Shown here: positions 9,925 through 22,139 of the stretch, one piece after another | Numbering within the stretch: position 1 is the first letter of the stretch | Layout of the letters: each line of letters starts with the position of its first letter | The notes under the pieces: generated by a model | What the model was told of the DNA's origin: nothing | The model's input: the letters and a program-made list of their open reading frames with translations, nothing else | Database searches by the model: none | DNA from: Ricinus communis | Taxonomy: Eukaryota; Streptophyta; Magnoliopsida; Malpighiales; Euphorbiaceae | Reading direction: 5' to 3' | Assembly: GCF_019578655.1 (NCBI RefSeq) | Contig: NC_063265.1 | Coordinates: 4,436,501 to 4,500,500, forward strand | Length of the DNA stretch: 64,000 nucleotides | Program-made: the position numbers and the translations under genes

Positions 9925-12800
9925 ATCCAAATTCAAGTGTTCCAGTTATATAACGCCAAACTCTCATTGCTGCTCTAAAATGATGCTTTAAGGGAGAATA
10001 CATAAATCTGGAAATTATTCCAATAAGAAAAGTTGTATCCAAACCGAGTATGAGTTAAATACATCATATCTCTCACTAAACTTCTAAAGTATTTTGCATT
10101 TGTTGGTTCAATATCATCGTTTAAGTTGAAACTTTTCATTCACATTCATTAGTGTGGCCAATTTTATAATTGAACATGTTAAACCTCTTAAGAAATTTAG
10201 TTGCATATTTCCTTTCTTTAGCTTGTTGCACTTCCAAACTAAGAAAATAATGCAATAAAGTTAGATAATATATCAATTTTTTTTCAAAATGCAAAATTTA
10301 AACTCTTCAATGAGAGAAGAAGAAGAGCAAATATAAATCAGGGATAAGTATATAAAAGTAATATGTAGTTTCATCATTGACAACTTTAAGTATGTGATTT
10401 TTTCAGACAAGAAAAGGAATGTAGTTGCAAATTATGTCAAGAAAAAAAATCTCACTGTTAAACAGTTTCAATTGGCAAGGATTTAGCCATCTTCATTTCG
10501 ATCAGCCATCATTATTATATGTCTCGTTTTCGATAATATGGGTTTAGAGGTTAACAACTCAAAACGCCATTGTTTTATAGTTAATTAATATCATTGGATC
10601 AATGACTTCTTAAATCACTATTTAACGGTCAAATATCGAAATTATAAATTGTTAAGCTCCAAACTTGCATTATCATATATAGAGAACATGATAATAATGG
10701 CTGATTGGCATAAAGGTGGCTGGATCATTGCAAATCGAGACTTTTTAATAGTGAGGTATCTTTTTTGTCATGATTTGTAATCATATACCTCTTTTTGCTT
10801 AAAAAATAAACCACATACTCAAAGTTGTCAAATGATGAAACCACAAGATACTTTTATATACTTATTCCTATAAAGTATATCATTAACATGTAAACAAACA
10901 ATGAAAAGTTTATTGTCACGATTTCTCTTCAAATAAAATATGGGCTCATTCTTACTCCTCTCAAAGCCATTTTGATAAAAATAAGAGTCTATCTTAATGT
11001 ACCATGCTCGTAGAGTTTGCTTTAAGCTGTAGAATGCTTTCTTTAATTTGTATACCTTTTCTTCTCCACCGTGAATAATGAATCCATATGGTTGGATGAC
11101 ATAGGCCTCTTCTTTTAGTTTCCGTTCAAAAATGCAGACTTTACATCAAATTGGTAAGCATACCACCTCAGGTGTGCAACCATGGTTAGAATCATTCTTA
11201 CCGTTTCAAACTGTGCTACTGGAGAAAAAGTTTCGTTGTACCTTGCTGCTGTGAATATCCTTTTGCCACAAGTTGCGTCTTATGTTTCTAAACTTCTCCA
11301 TCTGCATTGTACTTCATTCTAAATACCCATTTGACATCAATCATGTTTTATCCTTCAAGCAGGTCCACCAATTCCTGCATCTCATTTTTTTGAATCTCCT
11401 CTAACATTTCTTTGATGGCGTTTTATCGTTCTTCTTCGTCTATGTTTCTCTAAAACATATAGGATCATATAGAAACCAAGTTTGTGTAATCTCATAAACG
11501 TCTCTTAATGATATGAACTTTCTTGGTAGAGTTTCACCTCAGGATGCTTAAGAAGTAGAAATTCTGCTACTTGATGAAGATGATGACAAACTTGGTGATC
11601 TTGTAAGAGTTTGATTTGCTGCAGTAGTTAGTGAATCTTCACTTTCATTACAATTTCAATTTTTACAACTTCTTTATTTTCACCCCAATTCCAGCTAGCC
11701 TCTTCGTCAAATATAACATTTTTTTCTTACAATTTCTTTGCCACTATCAGAATTATATAACCTATATGTTTTGGATTTAGAGCAATAACCAACTAAAATA
11801 CATTTGGCAGATTTTTCATCAAGTTTACTACGCTTGTGAGAATCTACCAAAGCATAGGTAATACAATTAAAAATCTTCAAGTGGCTTACCCATGGCCTTC
11901 AACCATTCCAAGCGTCATATGGTGTTTGATTCATGACGGTTACGATAATAGATGGTTATGGTAATTGCTTCTGCCCAAAATGTATTTCGAAGTCCTTTGG
12001 CTTTCCAGAGACTTCTTGCCATCTCTATAACTATGCCATTTTTTCTTTCAGCAACGTCATTTTGCTCCAACGTATAAGGTGTTGTCACTTCTCTATGCAC
12101 GCCATGTTCTTCACAATTTTTTTTTAAATTACGAGATACAAACTCACCTTCTCTATCAGTCCGTAAGGTCTTTATGCTTATTTCATTTTGCTTTTCAATA
12201 AATGCTTTGAATTTTTTAAAGGTTTCACACGTCTTTGATTGTTTTGTCAAAAATACACCTAACCCATCCAACTGAAATTATTGTAAATAGAAGAAATATC
12301 GATGTCCACTAAAGGGTTTTGTTTTCATAGGCCTACAAAGCTGAGCATGAACAATATCAAAACAATTTGAGGCTCTTCTAGATTTTTCTATGAGAAATAA
12401 TTTTCTACTTTATTTCCCATAAATACTCCCTTCATATAAATCTAAAGATTCAATTTTTGGCAACTCAAAAATTATCTTCTTCTAACGCAACAATTTTAAC
12501 CCATGATATTTAGATGCTCATATTGTAGGTGCCAATTCTATGTTCATTATTCTCCTTCACAATATGAGCATGACTCTTGACACTAGAGATTTTAAGAGGA
12601 AACAACTTATTCTTAGTTATAAAAACATCATCTATTATATGACCTAATTTTTTTTGTCTCTTATAACACATGTACCATCATTAAATAAGAGAGAATAACC
12701 ATTACCTAACTATCCAACACTTAACAAAAATTTTATGAAAAACTAGGAATAAAATAGATATCATAAAGAAGCTTGATGTTACCATAACCGTTGTTGCAGG
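9925..12800 (-). mobile_element. Decayed Ty1/Copia retrotransposon, pol region
   Basis: On the minus strand, from high to low coordinates, the Copia order GAG-pre-integrase, integrase, reverse transcriptase, RNase H can be followed through many stops and frame shifts. Around 12600-12280 is a decayed pre-integrase with the HADLCGP-like stretch. 12271-11915 is the longest open piece, an integrase core with TLRTDREGEF and TPYTLEQNDVAERKN, including the catalytic Glu of DDE. About 11340-10870 is reverse transcriptase (IDVKWVFRMKYNADG, KTQLVAKGYSQQ, FDVKSAFLNG). Its catalytic YVDD box is decayed to HVND. About 10340-9925 is RNase H (KYATKFLKRFNM to RYITGTLEFG). A foldback element interrupts the reverse transcriptase. 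No LTR pair was found. It is dead. Confidence 0.85.
10342..10867. mobile_element. Foldback (long hairpin) element inserted in the Copia copy
   Basis: The two halves are long inverted repeats. The left arm is about 10342-10553 and the right arm about 10648-10867, around an AT-rich loop of roughly 95 bp. The outer ends read GGATAAGTATATAAAAGTA on + and GAATAAGTATATAAAAGTA on -. Matching continues through GTTTCATCATT.GACAACTTT, TTGCAA.GGAT..AGCCA and ATCAGCCATTATTAT. The arms are imperfect. Copia sequence stops at the right edge just after the HVND box and resumes at the left edge in RNase H, which shows an insertion. No protein is encoded. It fits a non-autonomous foldback/MITE-like element; the target duplication could not be fixed. 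Confidence 0.75.
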
Positions 12801-12885
12801 TTTGCTATGTTCTAACTGCTACTAGATTTGGTAGTGTAGCTTTTTCTACATCGCAAGCCCGTCAGTGTCTTTAAGAACTTGTAGA

Positions 12886-14293
12886 TGATAACTCCATTTT
12901 ATAAGCATATAAGTATTGTTATTTGGCGTGTTTTATTAGGTAATATGCTTATATTTATAGAGTTTAAGTGTATTTTATTACTTAATGTGTTATTTGTCTT
13001 TATCAGACGTTTTTGGACGTTTAATGACATATAGAAGAGTAACTCAAGTATGGATGGGTGGAGGATTGAGGAATGGATGCAAGGTGTTTTAAATTGAGTC
13101 ATAAATCATATTTTAAGGTAAACAGATTCATGATCCGATCCGAAAGAATTATGGAGCATCGATCAAGCTGAGAGTAAGCCATAAGAGACTTGTTGAAGTG
13201 AAACGGTCCTACAACCGGTTTTATGGAAAGAAGATGAACCAGTGTTAGTTGAATATTAGGAGATATTAATAGTTTTTTGTGCTTAACCGGTTTTGGTTAG
13301 TTTAGTGAGCCGACACTGGTTATGTTCAGTCAAGGAAGGGTATTTCTTATTGTTCTTAATCGGTTTATCAACCGGTTCACATCACATAGATAAATTAGGA
13401 CATATTGATATTAGGATGGTTATCACGAGATGTGTTTTAATTGTATATCTTATTATTTTAAAAGGGTTTGGAGGTTTGTTTTTATAAATACTATCTTTTA
13501 TGCTAGTTTTAGGGAATTATTCAACTTTTAGAGAGAAACACTTTTGAAAAGAGATTTTGCAATTGCTACAAGATTGAAGAAGATTTTTCAACTTTTGGAA
13601 ATTAAAGTAGTATTTAACTAAACTTTTGTCTTGATATGTTTTCTTTAGTTCTTTTATACTTTCGTTGTTTATTAATCATGGATAACTAATCTCTCATACT
13701 AAAGAGAAAGATGTAATCTATAAATTGATTATGAATTCAATATAAGTTTTTTTTTTCTTGATTTCTTATTCATATGTTTATTGTAAATGTTTTGATTAGC
13801 CACCATGGTATTTTTATCTTAAGGTTTATATGATGAACTGAAAGGAGAAATATGAATCTAGATTTAGAAGAATAGACATAATAATTTAGGTAAAGAAATA
13901 TATTTGATTATTATAATGCAATAATTGTTGCTCAATAGATTGGATTAGATAATTATCTTTGAGAATTGATAGTTTCTTAATTAGTTACACTCTAATTACT
14001 TGAAAAAAAAATTAGTATGTTGATGGAACAATTGCATTTGAGAGTTGGAAAATAAATTGATATTCATAGTTAATTCCATTAGATGAAATTCAGATATCTA
14101 GTAATATAATCTATGAGTTTCTACCTTTTTTTTTGTTTTCTTAGTTTTAAAGAGTTTTTATTTATTAAATCTCATTAACCATTTCACACAATTCTTAGAC
14201 GAGTAATAGATAATATCCTCGTGGGATTGACCTTAATTCACTATCTTATATTTAGTTATCCTGTGCACATGCAGGTAAAGACATTAATAATCA
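12886..14293 (+). mobile_element. Probable solo LTR of a Gypsy (Athila/Tat-like) family
   Basis: The sequence opens with TGATAACTCCATTTTATAAGC, typical of Athila/Tat-type LTR starts. It holds a TATA-like TTTATAAATACTATC near 13485. It closes with the CTCGTGGGATTGACC ... CTGTGCACATGCAGG ... TAATCA pattern typical of the 3' end of such LTRs. The analogous end of the Athila-like LTR at 30505 has the same layout. No primer binding site follows the right end, so it is called solo. The flanking five bases (GTAGA and GTCAC) do not match, so the ends are approximate or the insertion is old. It abuts the decayed Copia element. Confidence 0.5.
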
Positions 14294-15209
14294 GTCACTT
14301 AGAAAATATGGTAAGGAGAGGTAAAGCTATTGGAGTCGCAATAATAGAAATAGAAGTTGATCTTATCCAGATCGATTACTTTTTTTTTTTTAGCTTTGTT
14401 CCTCCAAAATCAGAGATCTTATGGTGGTTTAGCTAATGACAATGCGTCAAGCTCTCTACTGTCTCAAATAGTTTCTGGTGGATGTGCTTTAGTGTTACAA
14501 ACTATGTGCTTTTGTTATTTTGGTTCAAGTCCTGGTAGTTTCTTAGTAAATGGGTGCAACAGAAGGATTGAGACTGTGGATTTGGTGTTGATAGAGTTTC
14601 TAAAGAAAGAGAAATATATTTTTTTAGAGAGATATAGTTTTTCAAAGGCTAAAATGCAAGTTTTCTGCATATGTAACCTTTTGTGTCGATTTATAGTTGG
14701 GTATAAGCCCCATTTTATGGGTTTGTACCCTTTAATATTGAATTTTTTTTTATTGTTATTGTTCGAGACTTGTCCCTTATGGGCCTAATAGTTCCTTTAG
14801 TTGCTATTCTTTTTTCTTTGTAATTCCTTCAGGCCTCTGAGTCTTCTAATCTGATCCAACAATTTTAATTATTAAAAAAATAATATGTTTATTTTATTAT
14901 TTCTTTTATGAATTTCGACTTATTTTAGCTGAAGCATTACTTTCCTAATTTAATCAATTTAATTTTTTTATTTTATATTTTAAATTTACAATATATATTT
15001 CTTAAGTTTAATGATTAGATTGAATATCTTGCAATAAAATTATTAACCTATCAAATTTCATATCAGATTCATTAACCTGAATAATTTACTAAAATTATTT
15101 AAATTTATAAAGAATAATTAAAATATAAATCAGTAATTATTTTAGCAATATGTTTAAGATTATAAATTTCTAATTATTTACTAAAAATTTTAGTTGTCAC
15201 TAAGATTTT
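14294..15209. other. Spacer with no supported gene
   Basis: 14294-14870 is less AT-rich than its surroundings and contains an open frame of 143 codons on + (14357-14788), but it resembles no family I recognise. It ends in a short A-rich run near 14872-14880, so a retroposed fragment is possible. 14880-15209 is plain AT-rich sequence. Confidence 0.4.
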
Positions 15210-16445
15210 TGATGTCTCAAACTTAGTACTCGTAAGGGTACGAACTCGAATGATAGTACGGGCAAGTTCACCACGAGGTCGATCTTATAAGGAACTGTAG
15301 AGCATTATCACACACAGAATACTGAAAAATAAATCTAAATACTCTAAGCCAATGTTTGAGAATAGATTAATGTTTATAAAAGAAATTAAACAAACTATAA
15401 AGTAGAGATACAAATGGAATGATAATGAAAACTATATAATAAAATAGTATTTAGTCTAGCCAATACTTAGTAATCGTTTATTCTCCCTTAAGCCTAAATC
15501 TAATGAATGAGATGGTGATGTGCCTTTTTCCTGAGTCAATTAAGCTAACGATGTACTCTAAGTTTCTTATACCAACATAGATTAAAGTAAATATGGTGTC
15601 TTTAATACTTTTAACCTAAAGATTTTCATAACAAATATAATTATTAAATTGATATGATGGTTAACAATAATAGATGAAATTAATAGAGTTATGAAGGTAA
15701 AAAAATCATTCATTAAACTCATAAATAAATAAGGTTCATACATAAGTAAAAAGTTAAACTAAACACTTATGAAAATTAGCCTGACATATTTAATTCAATG
15801 ATCATTGCAATTAAATAGAAAGACATAAAAATAAAACTGAAAATTAAAGCTACCTTAAAATCCAGAATTTCTTCAAGTATGAAGATGATTGATCCTCACT
15901 CTCCACTTCTTGAAAAGCTTTTTAGATCTTTAAAGAGTAATGGAAAAACTAATTAGAGTGTTTGTAGAAGATGAACTGTAGAGAAATTGCAGAGAGAAGA
16001 CTGATAGACATGAGCAGACTGAACTCTCTCTTGTTTAGTTGATCTCTACTACTTGTAGAGATTTCTTTTATAGAGTCCTTTTCTAAGCACAATACTTCAA
16101 TAGTTATCCTCTTAACTATCCTAAAAAAACAACAACTTAAAAGTAGTTATCTATAGTTACATAATAAACTAATTAATTTCTCCTTATGGGTCTTATATTT
16201 TTCGGCTAGGCTTGTGAAATTAATAGTCCACGCATCTTTATTCTGAACCCTAGCATTGACTGTCCAATTTCAACCCATTTATATATATTTAGCTCATATT
16301 CTTCTTTTTTGGCTATTAACACCTGAAATTAGACAATAATGCTAAACTGAGGTAATAAACATATTTTTCCACATATTATGTATATAAAACATACCAATAA
16401 ATCATTAAAACACTTTAAATATATATACATAATATGTACCGATTA
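15210..16445 (-). mobile_element. Solo LTR of the same family as the Athila-like element
   Basis: About 1.24 kb aligns end to end with the intact LTR at 30505-31732. Both begin (+ strand) TGATGTCTCAAACTTAGTA, share the GTTCACCACGAG.TCGATCT block, and share the tail ATATATATACATAATATG.ACC. The final CA has mutated to TA here. Flanking bases are ATTTT on the left and ATTCT on the right, a one-mismatch target duplication. No internal sequence follows, so this is the product of LTR-LTR recombination. Confidence 0.75.
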
Positions 16446-16735
16446 ATTCTCAAAATAATTAAAAGTAATTTAGTTTTTACTCTAAGCAGAATTATGATTT
16501 AAATATGTAACAATTAGAATTCATATGTTAACAACATTAACATAATTATTACTTATTTACATTATTTATTTATTGTATAGTTTTATATAATTTAAGTAAA
16601 TTATAAGATTTAATTAATATAATATAATTAGTTAATATTTTATTAAAAATACTAATTTAGTTATTAAATAGATAGGATTTACATCATTATTTGAAAAATA
16701 TACATATATAAAAATATAAAAAGAACGTGACAAAC

Positions 16736-16737
<2 letters not shown>

Positions 16738-16786
<49 letters not shown>
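16738..16786. repeat. (AT)n microsatellite
   Basis: A pure AT dinucleotide run of about 49 bp. It is likely variable in length between individuals. It sits between the solo LTR and an AT-rich repeat copy. Confidence 0.95.
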
Positions 16787-16793
<7 letters not shown>

Positions 16794-16799
16794 AAACAT

Positions 16800-17275
16800 A
16801 AATTTTTTGATATGTGCATTTATTTTTAATATATAAAATTCAAATTTGAATAATTTATATAATTTTATCATTTTTTCTATTAAATTATTAACTTATAAAT
16901 AATTTTTAATTAAACAATAACTTCAACTCTAAAAAATAACATTTTAATTATACTTTTAATATTTTTATTAACTTTATATTTTTTATTATACAAAAATTTT
17001 ATAATTCTAGAATACATTAATATTTATAATATTAATTTACATAATAATAAAATTCAATTAATAAACATTTTTAAAAAATCATATTATTACACTAATGATT
17101 TTTTAAAAAAACCAATAAAATTTTAAAATATTAAAAAATATTTAAAAAAATATTTAGTTTATTATTACTTTTCTTAAAAATTTATTAACTTGTATTTATA
17201 ATTTTAATTTATATTATTATTTATAGTTAGAATAATTATAATAGTCGTACAACGTGCAAGAAAACATCTGGTTAG
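16800..17275 (+). repeat. AT-rich repeat family, copy 1
   Basis: It shares with the stretch near 22930-23640 the phrases TTTTGATATGT.CATTTATTTTTAAT, TATAATTTTAT, TCTATTAA.TTATT.A and a run of TTAATTATA..TTTAAT units. Both copies end near an ATAATCGTGCAATGC- or GTCGTACAACGTGCAA-type sequence. A third copy, inverted, lies in the last intron of the third laccase. No protein is encoded. Class unknown. Confidence 0.55.
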
Positions 17276-18655
17276 TATTTTATTACAAAGTATAAGAGAT
17301 TTGAGTTGACCAATTTAATATGCAAATCCGAGAGAAAAAACAGTAATTACCTAGTTATAATTTATTCGAGTCAATTAGATGATTTTTAATTCTTTTTCCT
17401 TCTTAACAGCAAAACATATGGAAAAATTAATAGAAGAAAGAGTTAGTATATTATGATAAATTATAAGAGAGGATTAGTATAATACTGAAAGCAAGTTCCT
17501 GATTAGTCTAATATGTTAAAGCTGAAGGGAGAAATCATAGTTATCCTGTGTATACTAGCAGATAAAGATTTCTGAATATTAAAATATAAACTTGTTCATG
17601 AATTTGGACACCACAAATTCATTCTCAGTTATCTATCCTGTTGGAATAATTCTTAGATAGACTCAAATTAAATTAAGTGTTGATACAAATATGGTAAGTG
17701 TTGCAAAGCTCTCGAGCTCGGATGGAACTGGCCCTCACTTTGAACAAGTCTAATGAGATATAAAGCCCTCCAAAAGTATGAATTGGTATCAGAGGAGTTT
17801 TACCTCTTAATGATTTAACAGGAAACGAAAAAATGATCCTGAGGTATAATTTTCTTTCCTCCAAGCCCCTTGAAAATTTTTGCCCATCCCGGAAGGAGCA
17901 CGGCCGATCATGTAGAAATTTAGTGAAGCTCAAATTTGTTCTAGCAAAAATTGTAGGAGATTTCTTCTGAAAGTGATGATGTAGGAGGATGCAAACAACC
18001 AAAACTGCTTCACAGCTTTCATTTATTGATCGATGTTACAAAGATCACAATTCTAAGTTACAAGGATAATATACTTGTTGTTACAGGCTCTCATCATCTC
18101 TTCTAAGTAATCTTGTTGGTAAGCAGTTTTCACATACCCTCTTTATACACAAAAGTATTGACTGGACGCATAGTTGTCAGCTTTACAGGATCTACATTCT
18201 CCAAAAACTCCCCCACAGGACCCAAAACAACAAAAGAAAGAAAGAAAACCGTATAATGGTAAAAGCTGCTTCCCTATCCCTAATTCCTTCCAAGCCTGCA
18301 CACCTAATTTCAACTATTGACAGGTTTCATCTCACTGATTTGGACCTAACAAGCCCTTGCAGTATTTGGTTCAGTTCGAGTCAAAGAAAACCCACGACAC
18401 TTTGCACCCATTTCCTCTCCTTGTGTCACCTAACTTGCAGAAGACATCTTTTACCAGACCCTGGCTGCTGTTACGACTTAAAAGATTTTCTTTTTTCCTC
18501 AAGAAAGGCAGGCAAGTTTAAGAAAAAGTACACATGGTAGGACACACAGCCGGATATTATAATCTCAGCATCAATACTCACCCAACATTTGGCAGTTAAA
18601 GACTCCGCATTGTGCTATTGCCAATCCGATGAGACGACACAAGCAAAATGGAACT
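17276..18655. other. Spacer downstream of the palmitoyltransferase gene
   Basis: 18000-18655 lies just past the palmitoyltransferase stop on the minus strand and probably includes its 3' untranslated region. 17640-18000 is of higher complexity. It contains TGGTATCAGAG at 17784-17794, which is what an initiator-Met tRNA primer binding site of an LTR element looks like, so a decayed LTR end may lie at about 17640-17783. I found no second LTR and no pol sequence, so this stays a suggestion. No gene is supported. Confidence 0.35.
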
Positions 18656-21600
18656 TTATTTGGATGTGGATGCAACAGTAGGATTATCATAGGCTGTCCT
18701 GAAGCGAAGACCTGAGCCAACATGTCCTGATGTGGGACATGCCCAACAGAAGATACTTGGACCCAGTACCTGAAGCAATTCAACAATAATCAGTTTAAAA
18801 ATGCAAAACAAGGCTTTAGCAATGAGTAAATTAAATCAGTTTTAATAAATTACAAGACACATGCCTAGGCAGGCACAGGCCTTGACCCAGGACAATATAT
18901 AACAACAACCTAGAACCATGTCTAAGAAGCCAATCGGTCATTCCATGGTAGGACAGGCAGCAAGAGATAGTGCACGAGATGACGCTCATTTACTTGCCAA
19001 TAAAGCATGTGCAGTTCTACAGTTTGTGAGGCCACTTACAATCTGTATAATAGAACTGAGTAGTGCAATACTTGCATGCAATACAAAATCTTCAAGTTTT
19101 GTGAAAATGCGCGCAAGCAACTAGGTATATAGGAAACTGGAGTCTAAGGCAGAGTCCACCATAATGCTAGAATGATGAATCTGTTTTACAAGGCAAGAAT
19201 AATAAAAAACGAAATTCATACTAAGAACCAACTTCTTAGATTTTAAGTCTGAATTTTTCTCAGGCTCACTGCTATGCCACTAGACGGTTAAGATAGCTAA
19301 AGCAGATCTGTGCAGACTCAATTGGATGTGGGGTGAATGCAGAAGCAACAACCTAACGGCTAAAAATTTTCCATTTGTCATGATCATGAAGAAGCAGAAG
19401 TAGGGGAAATGGATGAAATAGCAATACAGTGGCACATACATTTTGATCATTATGCTGGATTCCAAATTCTTAAATCTTCCAGGATATGTCAAAATGAAAA
19501 TACATTATTTACACTTTTACTTAATTAGAAAAGGAAAAAGGGCATAACATTCTTACCATTGTCAGGTTTTCATAGGCTCCGATATCATATGGATGCTTAT
19601 AGACATCCCCTCCTTTCTCTGCAAGCCACATAGCTCTGACTCCTTCATGATACTGCCAAATACCAAATACCAACACCATCCATGCTTAGATCAGATAGAC
19701 AATTAGAAAGGAACACTATAGCAGAGATAATTAATCTTACTGACCTCAATGGTGGTTTTATTTTGCAAAATGAGGTAGACATGCCAACCCAAAAGAATAC
19801 CAAGTGCCACACTTAGGGGGATTAACAACACCCCAGATATGACCTGAAATAGTAAATGAAGAGTGACTGACCAATCTATTAAGTACTAGCTACAACCAGA
19901 AGAATGATTATTGGCACATACATATATACTCCTGAAAGAGCCACTGCTTTGTTGCTCATCCTTTTGAGGGTCAATAGTCAGACTACCAATGAGCAAGACC
20001 TGAAAATTTTGTTCAAGTGGATGATAAAAGTAAAATTAGGACAAAGAATTTATGGTTATGGAATTGCTAATCAGTAATGTGAGAAATCATGAGGAAACAT
20101 CCAATCCCTCACAAAATGAAGGATAATGACAAGCCACATGTTCAAACGCAATTATAGAGGAACAGCAACTGCAGCAGGAGTTAAATTCATGTTTGGAGTG
20201 ATAAAAAAGACATACCAGGGAGTAGATGCATGAAATCACAGCATATATAACGAACACGAAGAACACCTTATAGTTCGCATGGCCAACGCAGTTATTTATC
20301 CAAATGCAATGGTGGTCCTTACAATCAATAGGAGACGCACTTCAATACATAAACCAGTGATATTTGTAGTTACACATAAATGAAAGCATAGATCAAGCGT
20401 ACCATTCGCAACACACATCTTTTGCAAACACGGCAATGATGAGCACGGGGGGGTTTAAAGTGAGAACACTTCTGGCAAAATCGCAAGTCTCCCCCCTGCA
20501 ACAATAACAAAATAGACAATACTTGCATGAAGGACTATTACACACTGATAAAAAGATAGATAAGCAAGAGTAATGTAGCATAGTTCAATAACTCATTGGA
20601 AGAAATCAGTCCAGAGCAATCATGATGTGATAAAACAACCACAAGTTATGATGGTAACAGCAGAAAATTAAGATAGCAATAGATCCCAATAAAAAAAAAT
20701 ATATATTCTGACCATTCCACCACTTTCGGATGGTGAATGAAATCCAATCTCCAGATAGATTATTCATATATTTCAACAAAGAGCATATATACGAAACTTT
20801 AAACTTGAACAAAAACATGTGGCAGGCTGGTTGCTTAAAGGCACAACTTAAGAGATTATTAGTGTCCAAACCATAAATCTCTAGAAGCCTAATTAACGCA
20901 CAGTATCAAGAATATGTGATGGCCTCCATTTATGCGAGCACCTCTTGCAGTATTAATAAATTGTTATTATATCATCAATCCAAGAGCATCGTTTTCAAAA
21001 TGACAAAAGCTATAATTAAATACCAATAAAATACAACTGAACTGTTCTAATCTGTTAACTTTCCAAATCAGCAATTAAGTAGCATTGCAGCATATGAAGA
21101 CAAATGCTTTCTTCCATGGCTAATCACTAATACATACTGTCATCCGTCAAAAGTTACAACAGTGATATATAAAGGTAAATCCAAGAACCAAAACTAGACA
21201 CCAATAAGCCTAAATGACAGGTGAAAATATCACATTAACTCACGATCCTGGATCATAAGTTAACAATTTGACGGACTTAACCTATTAAAGAATCTAAAGA
21301 TCCAGCTGGCCAATAAGAGAGTTAACTTTCTTTACTAATTCTATTTGAAGTCCTTTAACAAAAACATTTCTTCCATTTATGGATCAGAAATGTTCATAAT
21401 CTAAAAAACATTTCACCGTTTTTAGGAATTTAAGATTGCCAAGATTCTAAATACTATGGAACCTACCATTTCTCAAATAAATAATACCTATCTGGCTCCT
21501 AACACAGTAAATTTAAAATCTTCTACAAAATAATAACAAACACAAAAAGGAGCCCTTTGATTTCTTTTAACAAAATCAGCCAAAACTGATAAAAACAAAA

Positions 21601-21959
21601 TGTTTAAACGTAAATATAACGATTGAAAAGATTAAACATTTACATTATATATATATAAACAAAGATAAAGTATTAAACTACAGTACTTTGCGTTTGATCT
21701 CATGGACAGGGTTATCGGCATCTTCAATATCAGGCGTGTAAGTTGATGGGACCCGACCCGGATCCGTGTAGATAGCGTAAGCATAGTTGAGAATACACAT
21801 GAAAGCCATAGCAGTGAAGACAACGGCGTTCATGATTCCAGGCGAGGTCATAAGACCGAACCAACCTTCTATAAACACAAACAGCGTCGAAAAGTAAATG
21901 TAGATTATTGCCAAAACGACGACGGTTACCGGTACAGAGAAACCCGAACTTCGCTTCAT
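18656..21959 (-). CDS. PAT16: DHHC-type protein S-acyltransferase, PAT15/PAT16 type
   Basis: A 284-residue palmitoyltransferase that adds palmitate to cysteines of membrane proteins. Seven exons on the minus strand: 21959-21687, 20495-20403, 20317-20216, 19999-19922, 19843-19745, 19652-19557, 18769-18656, every join in phase. Domains in order: two N-terminal membrane segments (about residues 8-30 and 42-64); the TDPGRVP motif (DPG box); the Cys-rich zinc-binding DHHC domain ([21 protein letters not shown], then [16 protein letters not shown], split by an intron just before DHHC); two further membrane segments; NKTTIE (the TTxE box); and a short tail ending ASTSK. The catalytic Cys of DHHC is present. 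Length and wording match Arabidopsis PAT16/PAT15 (about 280 residues). The first intron is 1191 bp. The 5' leader lies at about 21960-22110. Endomembrane location is expected from the family; the substrate is unknown. Confidence 0.93.
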
Positions 21960-22139
21960 TGTTTGTTAACTGGTCACCAGAGGCACCGGCGTCCGAAACG
22001 ACGGCGTCCCCTGAGTTCCTTGTTAGGATTCGTTATTTCTTATTTTTTTGTTGGGGGACAGGAAATATGGAGGTGAAGGGGTTGTTGGCGGTCTGTGCGT
22101 TCTAGATGCTGCGTTAGTTTCTTCTTTTATTACTTAAAT

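Noticed and set aside
14357..14788. 143-codon open frame on + as a gene
   Set aside because: It has no recognisable domain, a T-rich start, transposon remnants on both sides, and no similarity I can name.
16632..16871. Open frame crossing the (AT)n run
   Set aside because: Most of it is a Tyr-Ile repeat produced by the microsatellite.
17673..18002. 109-codon open frame on - after the palmitoyltransferase
   Set aside because: No family match; the TGGTATCAGAG motif inside suggests LTR-derived or untranslated sequence instead.
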